From the NCBI GenBank assembly GCA_018676675.1, contig JABHEG010000378.1, forward strand, positions 1-64,000: a stretch of DNA of 64,000 nt, written 5' to 3'. The DNA is from Lentisphaerota bacterium. GTDB lineage: Bacteria > Verrucomicrobiota > Lentisphaeria > Oligosphaerales > JABHEG01. The translations under genes were made by a program, and so were the position numbers. Numbering within the stretch: the stretch's first letter is position 1; each line of letters opens with the position of its first letter. This document shows, in pieces, positions 38,301 to 46,298 of this stretch. The notes beneath the pieces were generated by a model. The model saw only the letters and a list, made by a program, of their open reading frames with translations, searched no databases and had not been told where the DNA came from.

Positions 38301-39495
38301 ATCCACCGAAACGAACCCCGTCCCCAACGAAAGCGATGGCACGGACAGCTACGGATCCTACTTCCGTTCCGTTCTCCATTTCCGGCAGCATATCAACGAG
38401 CTGCAGCTTGACTACGATTATGTGGCCCCGGATCAGATCCTGGCGGGCAACCGGTTGAGTCAGTACGCCATGACCATCCTCCCTTTCACATCCGCGCTTA
38501 GCCCGGACGTTGTTGCCCAACTCGTGGCGTACGTGAAAAGCGGTGGGGTAGTGGTGGCCGACATGCGTGCATGCCGCACCAATGCCAATGGAAGCCCCGA
38601 CGCGGACTCCGCCATGCTACAGCAGCTGTTTGGGCTCACGCGCACCAGCAACACGGCCGTCTATGGCGCGTCGAAGGCACAGGTGACCGAAGCAGCTGCC
38701 GGCCTCGGGCCGGCCCAGATGGAGATGTCCGTTTTCGGGCAAGAACAACTGGTAGAGGCAGGCGCGACGGCCATCGGACACCACGCGAACGGCGGACCTG
38801 CCGTGTTCGTTCGGCCGCTTGGTAAAGGTCTCGCCGTCTACCTGAACTTCATCCTGCCCAAGTACGACGCCGGGATGCGCCAATTGCTTGGCCAGCTCTG
38901 TGAACGCGCCGGTATCGAGCGCCGAGTCATGGCAAAGAGCGCCGATGACGAAACCATGCCGCCACGCTGCTACGAACTGAACAGCTTCTCCAGGTCAAAC
39001 ATCACTGTGCACGGCTTCATCCGAGATCACCGGCGATGCACCGACAGTTCGCCGGCACGCCTCCATTTCCAGAATGCCCGTCACACCTATGACGTGCGAG
39101 CGGGGGAATACCTGGGCATGACCCAACATATGGACACCGCCCTGCCCCCCGGAGAGACGCTCCTCATTTCCCGCCTACCATACCGAGTCAAGGACGTTGA
39201 GCTTTCTCTCCCGGTCCAGGCCCCGGCAGGACAGGCTCTGGCCCTCGCCGCATCGGTAGCGGGAGACGGTGCTCCCACCCCCGTCGGAGATCACGTTCTG
39301 CATCTCGATGTGATTCCCCCGAACGGCCAAGCCGCTCCCCACTACGCCGCAAATGTCCTTGCCGAAGGTGGCAAACTCAACCACCGAATCCCCCTTGCCC
39401 TGAATGACCCGCCCGGGGTATGGAAGGTGAACATCACGGATGTGTTGACCGGAACGAGAACCTCGGCAACCTTCCGCCTCACACCAGTGGAATAG
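35371..39495 (+). CDS. Secreted GH42-like beta-galactosidase family protein
   Basis: This 1374-residue protein has a short signal peptide (TASGMVALLLATCAQAQ), a carbohydrate-binding-like beta domain (about 20-190), further beta domains, a GH42-like TIM barrel (about 610-950) and a trimerisation-like alpha/beta domain (about 950-1180). The GH42 block CHGPHCQKRYRHWLRSKYG followed by LVALNQEWGRTY is diagnostic. The acid/base region reads FAVGITDEAF, with DE for the usual NE. Where family members carry a nucleophile Glu (MEQ), this protein has RPFFNHGWIG, so its activity is uncertain. AAGGA lies 5 bases before ATG 35371; an ATG at 35335 overlaps the upstream stop but lacks a signal peptide of its own. 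Confidence 0.75.
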   Translation: MTFRTASGMVALLLATCAQAQVESPGELLKNPGFDTQSADGTLPAHWNTTTDRVLWRERVYMSQDYEIVSKAPTYVLATQDIQLKKGQTYTLTVNCRGENGAVIGALIVHGETKVHREMPLIWNAEPTADYEDHVRTFVAPNPKARLFLYNIAKTQGTICYNHVSLREGEPDVPVISQLSFRKIDRPLTPPPTTPHIPWATPLTGGPLKAFITLRNFRCLRQVVELQQRLDLDCDVIHTGASGNECSSETGRRAMKRLTDEFYEVYVVPSRVPAPLRKAIQERVEKGAGLVIIEGFARTRELLDAKALHSAPQDHPLRQGIPWESLPHNTLEDIETGVLGKGRVVRLSFPRERGRVWGLMPYGHKLTAYRTRQFEYWEYWEALFAKAFCWAAGRETRASLSLVSTAPRSAILQAQDSPPDATASVICRSAREIRFDGPMLRWEPTDHPIKNGRLKLTIPAAMPAGEVLIDTVIKDAQGGVSGWHSLATRLPQKVTIRELTPEQTVSNGDGAIELSAELSAPTICRVILETSLIDAFGRRVVQSVTEHSVGTTAQRIPILLSPPTPICVHHKAFVRALADGREQDSRWVTVLFPDVGREAVDADFVAMPWGPGMSHPVTAEAYRARTRELGLNGEFARTPYLTTEGGLLAAGYIGGMHMFRENRNTGTGIRSRCLSDPEQIAQHVRRAREAAGEQQPYGLFAVGITDEAFLSSRHDRNELCHGPHCQKRYRHWLRSKYGTLVALNQEWGRTYASWEEVVGARTEDVRGKLNVAPFVDFRTFMTDVWVDACKTVTDAYHDVAPNVPIGHTNTFGPGPFNGNDYWKLCTQTGFAWGQEYSEAIKATGHKAIFDLWRSFADTPEAQGSRTMASRPDRPFFNHGWIGYQHSVAAARYEPWWLALHGARGVSYFATNASDASRGVSWALVYPTLSLTPYSVAVRDALRDLRNGCGKLLMEYTRHEPQIALLWSHASMLTAWCESTETNPVPNESDGTDSYGSYFRSVLHFRQHINELQLDYDYVAPDQILAGNRLSQYAMTILPFTSALSPDVVAQLVAYVKSGGVVVADMRACRTNANGSPDADSAMLQQLFGLTRTSNTAVYGASKAQVTEAAAGLGPAQMEMSVFGQEQLVEAGATAIGHHANGGPAVFVRPLGKGLAVYLNFILPKYDAGMRQLLGQLCERAGIERRVMAKSADDETMPPRCYELNSFSRSNITVHGFIRDHRRCTDSSPARLHFQNARHTYDVRAGEYLGMTQHMDTALPPGETLLISRLPYRVKDVELSLPVQAPAGQALALAASVAGDGAPTPVGDHVLHLDVIPPNGQAAPHYAANVLAEGGKLNHRIPLALNDPPGVWKVNITDVLTGTRTSATFRLTPVE

Positions 39496-39591
39496 CGTCA
39501 AGGTGCACTCCGGACGAGAGACGGCCCGGCAGCTCAGGGCGTCACCCGGCTACTCAGTGCTTGCACGGAGAGGCCTGTCTGGTGAATTCAA

Positions 39592-39669
39592 GCGGTCGAG
39601 GGCGACCGCCCTCCAGGCCAAAGACATCGCTCACAGCACCCCCTTGGAGGGCGTGTCGCCCTCGACCGC
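39592..39669. repeat. Long inverted repeat between converging genes
   Basis: Arms at 39592-39615 and 39645-39669 pair over 24 bases with a single one-base bulge, around a 29-base loop. Each arm is itself a small palindrome built on GAGGGCG/CGCCCTC. It lies between the 3' ends of the GH42-like gene and the minus-strand heparinase-like gene. It may stop transcription from both sides or be a REP-like element. No T tract follows the stem and I see no second copy in the window. Confidence 0.75.
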
Positions 39670-39687
39670 CGACTTTCCGTTCAGGCA

Positions 39688-42600
39688 CTACTTAGGAGTC
39701 TGGAACAGCCACGAGTCAGGTAGCGGCTGGCAGGACGTCCCGGGGCCTTCGACATCTATCTCCAGCCCGTTCCGGGTGTTGTAGAAACAGCCGTACTGAA
39801 TCTCGAGATGGTGATACCCGGCCTCCAGGGCGATGCTCCCGGACTGCTTTTCAGCCCACCAGCCCACCCGCGCGATCGGGGCCCGATGGATGTCGGTCAC
39901 GGGGTTCCGAATCACGATTCCCGCGGTAGCGGCCTCACCACGGGCCAGATGAAATCGCCAGAAGCCTCGCCTGGGAATGCGGATCAGACACATCTGCTTC
40001 AGGCCGTAGTTCGTCTCTTTTGTGAAGGCCGCAAGCTGCCAGGTTGGTCGCAGGAACTCGCGCACGGGCGTCTGCCGCATCAGGTCATATAAGCGGATGC
40101 CGGGGGCATGACGAAGCTCAGCGCACGACAACCCGCTCTCCAACGCTGTCATCAACGGATAGTCGGCCGGGCGTGCCTCGTAGAACACCGGGCGGTACTC
40201 CCGCGAGGCAACAAACGGAAGCGGACGACCGGCACGGAAATAGCGTGCCTTCACGGTCGCCGGAGCGGACAGATCAAATGGCCCTGTGTAGAGCGACGAC
40301 TTCACACCCGGATCAGTGCCATCAGGGGTGTACCGCACATCCAATCCATCCTCACCAACAATGGACACCGTCGGCACGGGTTCAGACGCGAGAAACGGTG
40401 GATGGTCCTCTGTTAGGGGACTGCGCTGAAGCGGAATGGCGTGAGTTTCCACGCTACCGTCCTTCGCGATGGTGAACTCCACGTAGTCGTCCTCAGTGGC
40501 GACGACCGTTCCGTTGACCGACAACGCCGTCACACCAGTGACCACCCCGGCCGTAGGACCAGTGTTAGGCACGTACAGCAAGAGGCCCCCGGCCATCGCC
40601 ACGACATCCCCGATGCGCAGTTCGGAGGCCCCGGTCCCTGAACGGAACGACACCCGTCCTCCGATCCGCAATTCGCTGTCAAACCCAAACCACCCCTCCC
40701 CGGTCCGCCGTTCAACACTCAGGACTGGCCCAATGCCCTCGTTGTCTCGCGGGAGAAGAAGAGTCACCAGTCTGTCAGACTCGGCGCTCGTCCATTCCGC
40801 GTGAACGTCCGGCGCTGCGCACACACTCCCCAAACCGGGAGCAAACCACCCTCTGAGCGTTTCCCGATCCCCATAGTACTTCTGGTAAGTAAGCGTGGCC
40901 GGCCCAAGGTGAAAGAACTCGAGATTCGGACCATTCGGGGCGGCGGTGGCAAAGCGCCGCTGATTCGGCTGCAACTCAAAATCGTCGGCCGCGAAGCCGT
41001 CGATGTGCCGTCGCACATAGTCCTCCTTGCTGACGATTTTCGGGGGGAAGTTCCAGACCTGAGAATAGGTCCGAACGGTGTCGTCCACGCCGTTCATACG
41101 GTCCTCCATTACCCAGAATCCGGCCGCTCGGACAAGAATCACCGTGCGGCGGTGCGTCACGGAATGGTCGGGGGCACCATGTGGCTCCCGGGCTTTCCAG
41201 TAGCCGCGGTCACACAGGTTATCGACCAGGTCAAACGCCGGCGACGTGTGCCACCGGCAACGGACCGGCGTCTGCGGGGCACGCGAGTGGCGCGGCTCAT
41301 CTCTGGCCTGACACTTCCCATCAACCAGGACGGTATTGGCCTTCCAACCGCAGTGCTCGTCCACGGCAAACGCGGCGTACTCGGCCTCCGGAGTGTGCCG
41401 GTATCCGTAGGTGGGCGGCCCATCACAGACCACCAGATTCCGGCCATGAGCCGTGATCTGGATCGAGTTGCTGTCGTGCATGAAGTGTCCGGCCTGGGGG
41501 CGACCGGCCATGAAAAACAGGTAGGGATCAGTCCGTTTCCATCCACCACGCATCGCGTAATAGCCACTGTATGGATACCCTTTGGAGAGGTAGTCTTGTT
41601 CCTCAGGGCAATGGAGCTTGCCCTCTCTCGTCCGCGATGCCTGATAGGTGGCAAGGGCCTCGGGCGAAGACCAGACATCCTTCCCTGTTCGAGTGAAACT
41701 GCTGTGGTTGCCGACTTGCGGAAGTCCCCCCAACGGCGTCCGAAGCCCGTCGTCCATGGCACGCCGCGCCTGTACGCGTTCGCGCAGGGCCTCCGCAAAC
41801 GACGGCGCGTCCCCGCCGAACGAGGCGAGAATCACCTCCAGCTCCCGCAGTTCTCCATGGTTGTAATTGAAGGACTGCTCCAAACTCCCGCCATCTGGCA
41901 AGTAATTGTCCGCCAATATGTTATCCATGTTGATCCGGAACGTCCTGAGCATCGGGGTCGTGTGCCGGAAGTTGGGGTAGGTAGCCGACAGGCAGAGCAA
42001 CGTCTTCAACGCAGTCAACCGTTGGTTGGGAACGCATGGGCCGGATGCAAAACGGATGACTTTGGGGCCATGATGTTCCACCAGTGAAATCGCCAGATTG
42101 GCCATCTGGTCGGCTGGCAGCGCATCGGTCTGAACCCGGGACACGCCCTCTCTGGCCGGCCCCAGAATGTCCGCCCATTCCTTCGCTTTGCTGTCCCCAA
42201 CGCACTTGGCCAGCCCAGCTTGGAACACGACCAGATTCCGGGCCCGGACGGCCGTATCCAGAGCATTGACGTTCTCGCGCCAGTCGGTGTAGTAGAACTT
42301 CCCCGTCTCTCGATTGCGCGTGTGGACTTCACCTCGAGCGTAGGCCTCCCAGAAGAGGCGATGGTGATTGACCACGAAGTCGTCCATGAGCTCCATCAAC
42401 TTGGCTCGGTAAGTCGGCTTCCCGGTCTCCCAGAAACGCGCGACAAAGCTGCGGCCGAAGTGCAGACAGCCGTAGCCCACTTTGGAACGCTTCTTCTGCA
42501 GGCTCCAGGACGCAATCTCGACGTTCCCCCAGTCGGTCACGTCCTCGGGTTGCGCAAACCAGTCAATCCGCTGTCCGCGCCCCGGCGGCCCAGCCATATT

Positions 42601-42993
42601 GAAAATGTCCAGAAACCCCGTTCTGGATGCGTCGTTCAGGTAGTCCTCTCTGGAAACAGCTCCGGCCAGCATGTCAGCGATCCCCACCTGCCGCCAATGA
42701 CGAGCATAGTCATGCTGATAGAACTGGTGGTAATCCCGGGACCGCATCCGAGCCACAAGCTGATCCCGCCAGGTCTTGAGCGCCTCAATGTCCCGCTCCT
42801 CGTCGACAAGAGCTTTCACCTTGCGCATCTCAGTGCGTCCGAGATCCAGCAGCGGCACGAGTCTTGCGGCCGCGGACTGCAGTCTCTCTGACTGAGAAAG
42901 AGCAACGGCTTCGTGGGCAGCAAAAGCGAGGACGACTGAAGCGACCACCGTCGCGACACATCGTCCGGGGGACATCGTCACAGGGCTGAGCAC
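39688..42993 (-). CDS. Secreted heparinase II/III-like protein with chitobiase-like C-terminal domain
   Basis: This 1101-residue exported protein has the signal segment CVATVVASVVLAFAAHEAVAL. A helical toroid spans about 40-440 (DGGSLEQSFNYNHGELRE), and a heparinase II/III beta-sheet domain carries GHFMHDSNSIQITAHGRNLVV near 500. A C-terminal chitobiase/beta-hexosaminidase-type beta domain has VRYTPDGTDPG, and a PA14-like end follows (GFWRFHLARG, LEIQYGCFYNTRNGLEIDVEGPG). The substrate is probably an acidic polysaccharide. The start is GTG 42993, with AGGAG 8 bases upstream; ATG 42975 lacks a ribosome-binding site. It lies 33 bases after the PQQ-propeller gene. Confidence 0.8.
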   Translation of the reverse strand: MLSPVTMSPGRCVATVVASVVLAFAAHEAVALSQSERLQSAAARLVPLLDLGRTEMRKVKALVDEERDIEALKTWRDQLVARMRSRDYHQFYQHDYARHWRQVGIADMLAGAVSREDYLNDASRTGFLDIFNMAGPPGRGQRIDWFAQPEDVTDWGNVEIASWSLQKKRSKVGYGCLHFGRSFVARFWETGKPTYRAKLMELMDDFVVNHHRLFWEAYARGEVHTRNRETGKFYYTDWRENVNALDTAVRARNLVVFQAGLAKCVGDSKAKEWADILGPAREGVSRVQTDALPADQMANLAISLVEHHGPKVIRFASGPCVPNQRLTALKTLLCLSATYPNFRHTTPMLRTFRINMDNILADNYLPDGGSLEQSFNYNHGELRELEVILASFGGDAPSFAEALRERVQARRAMDDGLRTPLGGLPQVGNHSSFTRTGKDVWSSPEALATYQASRTREGKLHCPEEQDYLSKGYPYSGYYAMRGGWKRTDPYLFFMAGRPQAGHFMHDSNSIQITAHGRNLVVCDGPPTYGYRHTPEAEYAAFAVDEHCGWKANTVLVDGKCQARDEPRHSRAPQTPVRCRWHTSPAFDLVDNLCDRGYWKAREPHGAPDHSVTHRRTVILVRAAGFWVMEDRMNGVDDTVRTYSQVWNFPPKIVSKEDYVRRHIDGFAADDFELQPNQRRFATAAPNGPNLEFFHLGPATLTYQKYYGDRETLRGWFAPGLGSVCAAPDVHAEWTSAESDRLVTLLLPRDNEGIGPVLSVERRTGEGWFGFDSELRIGGRVSFRSGTGASELRIGDVVAMAGGLLLYVPNTGPTAGVVTGVTALSVNGTVVATEDDYVEFTIAKDGSVETHAIPLQRSPLTEDHPPFLASEPVPTVSIVGEDGLDVRYTPDGTDPGVKSSLYTGPFDLSAPATVKARYFRAGRPLPFVASREYRPVFYEARPADYPLMTALESGLSCAELRHAPGIRLYDLMRQTPVREFLRPTWQLAAFTKETNYGLKQMCLIRIPRRGFWRFHLARGEAATAGIVIRNPVTDIHRAPIARVGWWAEKQSGSIALEAGYHHLEIQYGCFYNTRNGLEIDVEGPGTSCQPLPDSWLFQTPK

Positions 42994-43026
42994 AGTTGGG
43001 ACTCCTACAAGGGGGCAAGCTACGGC

Positions 43027-46000
43027 CTACGGCGAGCCGAAGCAGCTGATTGTGCCGTCCTCAAGCGTCAGAAAGAGGCGCCCGTTGGCGGCAGCAGCGC
43101 CATTGAAAACCGGAGAGGCCGGCAACGTGAAATCACTGACCCGCTCACCCTTGGTCGTGTCTACCACATATACGGCGCCGCCTTTCCGTCCCTCAAAGGC
43201 ACCCAACGGATCGGCCGGATCAACCACATCCGGTGGTCCGGCCACAATCAGTAGCTCTCCGCACAAGACCATCGCTCGGATCCGGATCGGTACGCGCTCG
43301 GACCACACATTTCGCCCTCCGCTCATGTTCTTGGCAAAAAGGAGGTACCCCTTCCGACCCGGGGTAAAGAACACCGTTGGGTCGAGGCCACGCATGGAGT
43401 CAAACTGCCGGATGAAGTACACTGACCGTTTATCATGCACGAGTAGACGACCGTAATCCCTGCTGCCGCCGGCCTGGTAATTCCAAGGCATGCGTTTGAA
43501 ATAGGTATCGTCCAGAAAACCGTTGCGTGGTCTCAACGCCGTGCTGGCCTGTTCCGGCTCAAGTTGGGCATTGAAAGCCTTCGTCCGCATGTAGACCCTC
43601 GAGCCATCACCGATCAGGATGTCGGGTAGCGCCCCCATCGGGAGCTTGAAATTCTCCTTCACAGTCTCAACCGTGTAGTGTGGTCCCCAGAGCACCTTTC
43701 TGTGCCGCAGTTCACCCGTGACCGCATCCACTGCGTACATGCGGATCCCGCCATCCAACATCGATGATCTCCCTGCGGAAAAGTACACCAAACCGTTCTG
43801 GATCAGCACGCTACCATGTACCGGCCAGGCAGACTCAAGCTGACCGGAGGAGGCCATGATCCGGGGGCCCGGAGAAGCCCGAAAACGCCACACTAGTTCC
43901 CCATCGTCAACCCGCAGGCAATACACATTGCCGTCTGCCGAGCCGAAGACAACCGTTCCCCGGTGGTACGTCGGCGGGGAATCCACCCGCCCTTCCGCAG
44001 CGAACGTCCACATCTCCCGACCGGTCGCCGCCTCAAGAGAAACGACACGATGCTCATCCGTAAGCGCAACAAACAGCTGGTTCCCAACCACGATCGGGGC
44101 CGTTGGTTTCGCATGCCGGCTGGCACTCCAGCAGGGCGCGAGCGCCTCCGACAACGCGGTCCCAGATGCCCCGCTGCGCATGGAATCATGGCGAAAAGAA
44201 GCCCAGTCTTCCGGACCTGTGGCCACTGCCGTGACCTCACCAAAAGCGGGACCACGCACCACCTTCCCCGCCAGGTCGGAATGGGCCAACGCCGCGTCAC
44301 TCGCGCGTGCCGCAGCCAGAGCGTTCAGCCCGTTAAGCTTCTCGTCCACGTAGCACCCGCAGGGATGCGGGGGAGCGTATTGCAGGCCGTTTGCGGGCAT
44401 CATGCCCATGTGGCATGTCCCCCGAACCCAGTTGTGAACGGTGTGTTTCCCCTTCACAAGATCAACAAACTCTGTCCCACGACGACTGGCCAGGATGTAC
44501 TTGCTGGTCGCCTTGTTGCGGTAACAGCGATGATGGTGGTGCGCCCGGAAGATCTCGCCCAGCGGGATCTCTTTCTCTGTCTCTCCAGTGCGTAAGTCGT
44601 ATCCGTTCACTGTCTTGGGCCAGTACTCACGCTGCATCCGGTTTCGGCCAATGTCGAACGTCGCCGTATCGAACTCGGCACTCCACGTCCACACCAAGCC
44701 ATCAATGACAAAGACGTCTTTCCATTCGTACCAGAGATGCCCGATGTACTTTTTCGGTTGCCTCCAGAGGACGCTACCGGTGGTCGCAGACAGCGCAGCG
44801 AGGCTGTTTGGTCCGGCGTGGACAACCACATCGTCCACCACGATCATCGTCCCAATCCAGAGGTCGCCTTTGGTCTTCGTTCCTCCGGCCCCATCATCCG
44901 CAGGATCGGATGGGAAAGGTGTTCGCCACCTCTCACGGCCATCGGCCATGTCCAGACACACCACATCGCCGCCATCGATGAAGGCGATCACCTTGCCGTC
45001 AGTGGCCGTGTTGAGCGAGGGATCCAACGTCATGGGCGGGAGCTTTGCGTAACGGGAGGTCATCTTCACGTAGTCGACCGTACTGCCGCCGTAGCGGCCC
45101 TTCGTCTCCCAGCGGATGGCGCCGCTCTTGGCATCGGCCGCCATTAGCCTCAAGCCATCGGTTCTCAGGACAGAGAGAACGAGCGTATCATTGACATGCA
45201 GGATCTCGCTGGTCCCCTCGGTGCCGCCGATGGTCTGAAGGATGTCACCCGTGCGTGCATTCAGGACCGATACCGGCGCCCGGTAGCCAAGCGTAACAAA
45301 CACACGGTCACCGACGGCCACCAGCCGCTTCTGGATGTTCAGGGGAATATCCGCCGGCCGATTCGAGAACCACGTGCTCTTCCACTCGCGCCACCCCCAC
45401 CGACGGATCGGGACCTTCCAGAGACGCACACCATTGAACGCATCCTGGGCAACCAGGAACCACTTGTCCGGCAACGGGTGGTTCCCAGCCACGCTGATGG
45501 GGGATTCATCCAGAATGTAGTAGAGCTTCCCCCGCGAAGTGACCATCGTTCTGAGGCTGGAATCTGTCTCATGCGATCGCAGCCACTTCGGCCCGGATTG
45601 CCACTGATAGTGCATCGGTGGCCCCACCAAGTCATCGACGGCAACCGCATTGCCATCGGCTCCATGCAGGTAGTGGGTCCATTCGTCAATCTGCCGTGGC
45701 CAGGGCTTGTCGACCCGAGCCCAGTTTCTGTCGGCAATCATGGTCAGCCTGTGCACTGCCCCAACGCCCTGAGCTTCTACTGCCACGCGTGCGGTGGGGG
45801 CCTCGATGAAGGCCGACCCCAGTGGGGTCAACACGCGAACCACGTCGCCTATCCCGATCCCCGACGCATCCAGTCCCGGCAACGACGCCACCAGCAGATT
45901 CACAAGATTGTCCGTGTACGGCAGCCGTTCTTCTCGGAGGACCGCAGCGGAAACGCCGGTGGGTGCCCCCAACGCCAGGAGCTCTTCCCGGAGAGCATCG

Positions 46001-46266
46001 CGTGTCGTTTCGTTGGCGCAGAGGCAGTGGACCACAAAATGCCCAAGCTTCGCGATCGACGCGGCGAACTCAGCATCCGGCCGACCGACAAACACGCAAA
46101 CTCCCCCGGCCAGTCCTGCCTGCTCTACACACGCCACAGCCTCGGGCACCACAGGCCCCGCTGCTCCCTCACGAATACCACCCCACGCGAGCACCACACT
46201 CATCAACGCGAACGCACGGGCGCATCCCCGCGGCAAACGCGGGAACAAAGAACCGGCTCGCTTCAT
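43027..46266 (-). CDS. Secreted PQQ-type beta-propeller protein with N-terminal methyltransferase-like domain
   Basis: This 1079-residue exported protein has a signal at about 15-37 (CARAFALMSVVLAWGG). Next comes a domain of about 120 residues with Rossmann/methyltransferase-like strands (GGVCVFVGRP, VRVLTPLGSAFIEAP) but no clear SAM-binding Gly motif. The rest is PQQ/PQQ-like blades, seen as repeats such as GDILQTIGG, ADAKSGAIRWE, LDMADGRERWR, LSATTGSVLWR, LEAATGREMWTF and RVDDGELVWRF. A HPCGCYVDEK stretch interrupts the blades. Related multi-domain proteins are common in PVC bacteria, with unknown role. ATG 46266 has AAGGA nearby upstream. It lies between the HEAT/LamG and heparinase genes in one run. 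Confidence 0.8.
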   Translation of the reverse strand: MKRAGSLFPRLPRGCARAFALMSVVLAWGGIREGAAGPVVPEAVACVEQAGLAGGVCVFVGRPDAEFAASIAKLGHFVVHCLCANETTRDALREELLALGAPTGVSAAVLREERLPYTDNLVNLLVASLPGLDASGIGIGDVVRVLTPLGSAFIEAPTARVAVEAQGVGAVHRLTMIADRNWARVDKPWPRQIDEWTHYLHGADGNAVAVDDLVGPPMHYQWQSGPKWLRSHETDSSLRTMVTSRGKLYYILDESPISVAGNHPLPDKWFLVAQDAFNGVRLWKVPIRRWGWREWKSTWFSNRPADIPLNIQKRLVAVGDRVFVTLGYRAPVSVLNARTGDILQTIGGTEGTSEILHVNDTLVLSVLRTDGLRLMAADAKSGAIRWETKGRYGGSTVDYVKMTSRYAKLPPMTLDPSLNTATDGKVIAFIDGGDVVCLDMADGRERWRTPFPSDPADDGAGGTKTKGDLWIGTMIVVDDVVVHAGPNSLAALSATTGSVLWRQPKKYIGHLWYEWKDVFVIDGLVWTWSAEFDTATFDIGRNRMQREYWPKTVNGYDLRTGETEKEIPLGEIFRAHHHHRCYRNKATSKYILASRRGTEFVDLVKGKHTVHNWVRGTCHMGMMPANGLQYAPPHPCGCYVDEKLNGLNALAAARASDAALAHSDLAGKVVRGPAFGEVTAVATGPEDWASFRHDSMRSGASGTALSEALAPCWSASRHAKPTAPIVVGNQLFVALTDEHRVVSLEAATGREMWTFAAEGRVDSPPTYHRGTVVFGSADGNVYCLRVDDGELVWRFRASPGPRIMASSGQLESAWPVHGSVLIQNGLVYFSAGRSSMLDGGIRMYAVDAVTGELRHRKVLWGPHYTVETVKENFKLPMGALPDILIGDGSRVYMRTKAFNAQLEPEQASTALRPRNGFLDDTYFKRMPWNYQAGGSRDYGRLLVHDKRSVYFIRQFDSMRGLDPTVFFTPGRKGYLLFAKNMSGGRNVWSERVPIRIRAMVLCGELLIVAGPPDVVDPADPLGAFEGRKGGAVYVVDTTKGERVSDFTLPASPVFNGAAAANGRLFLTLEDGTISCFGSP

Positions 46267-46298
46267 GGCGTTTTCCTTCCATCTAGGGGAACACACTG

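Noticed and set aside
40801..42087. Plus-strand open frame of 428 codons inside 39688-42993
   Set aside because: It is a shadow of the heparinase/chitobiase-like gene, with no recognisable domain or ribosome-binding site.
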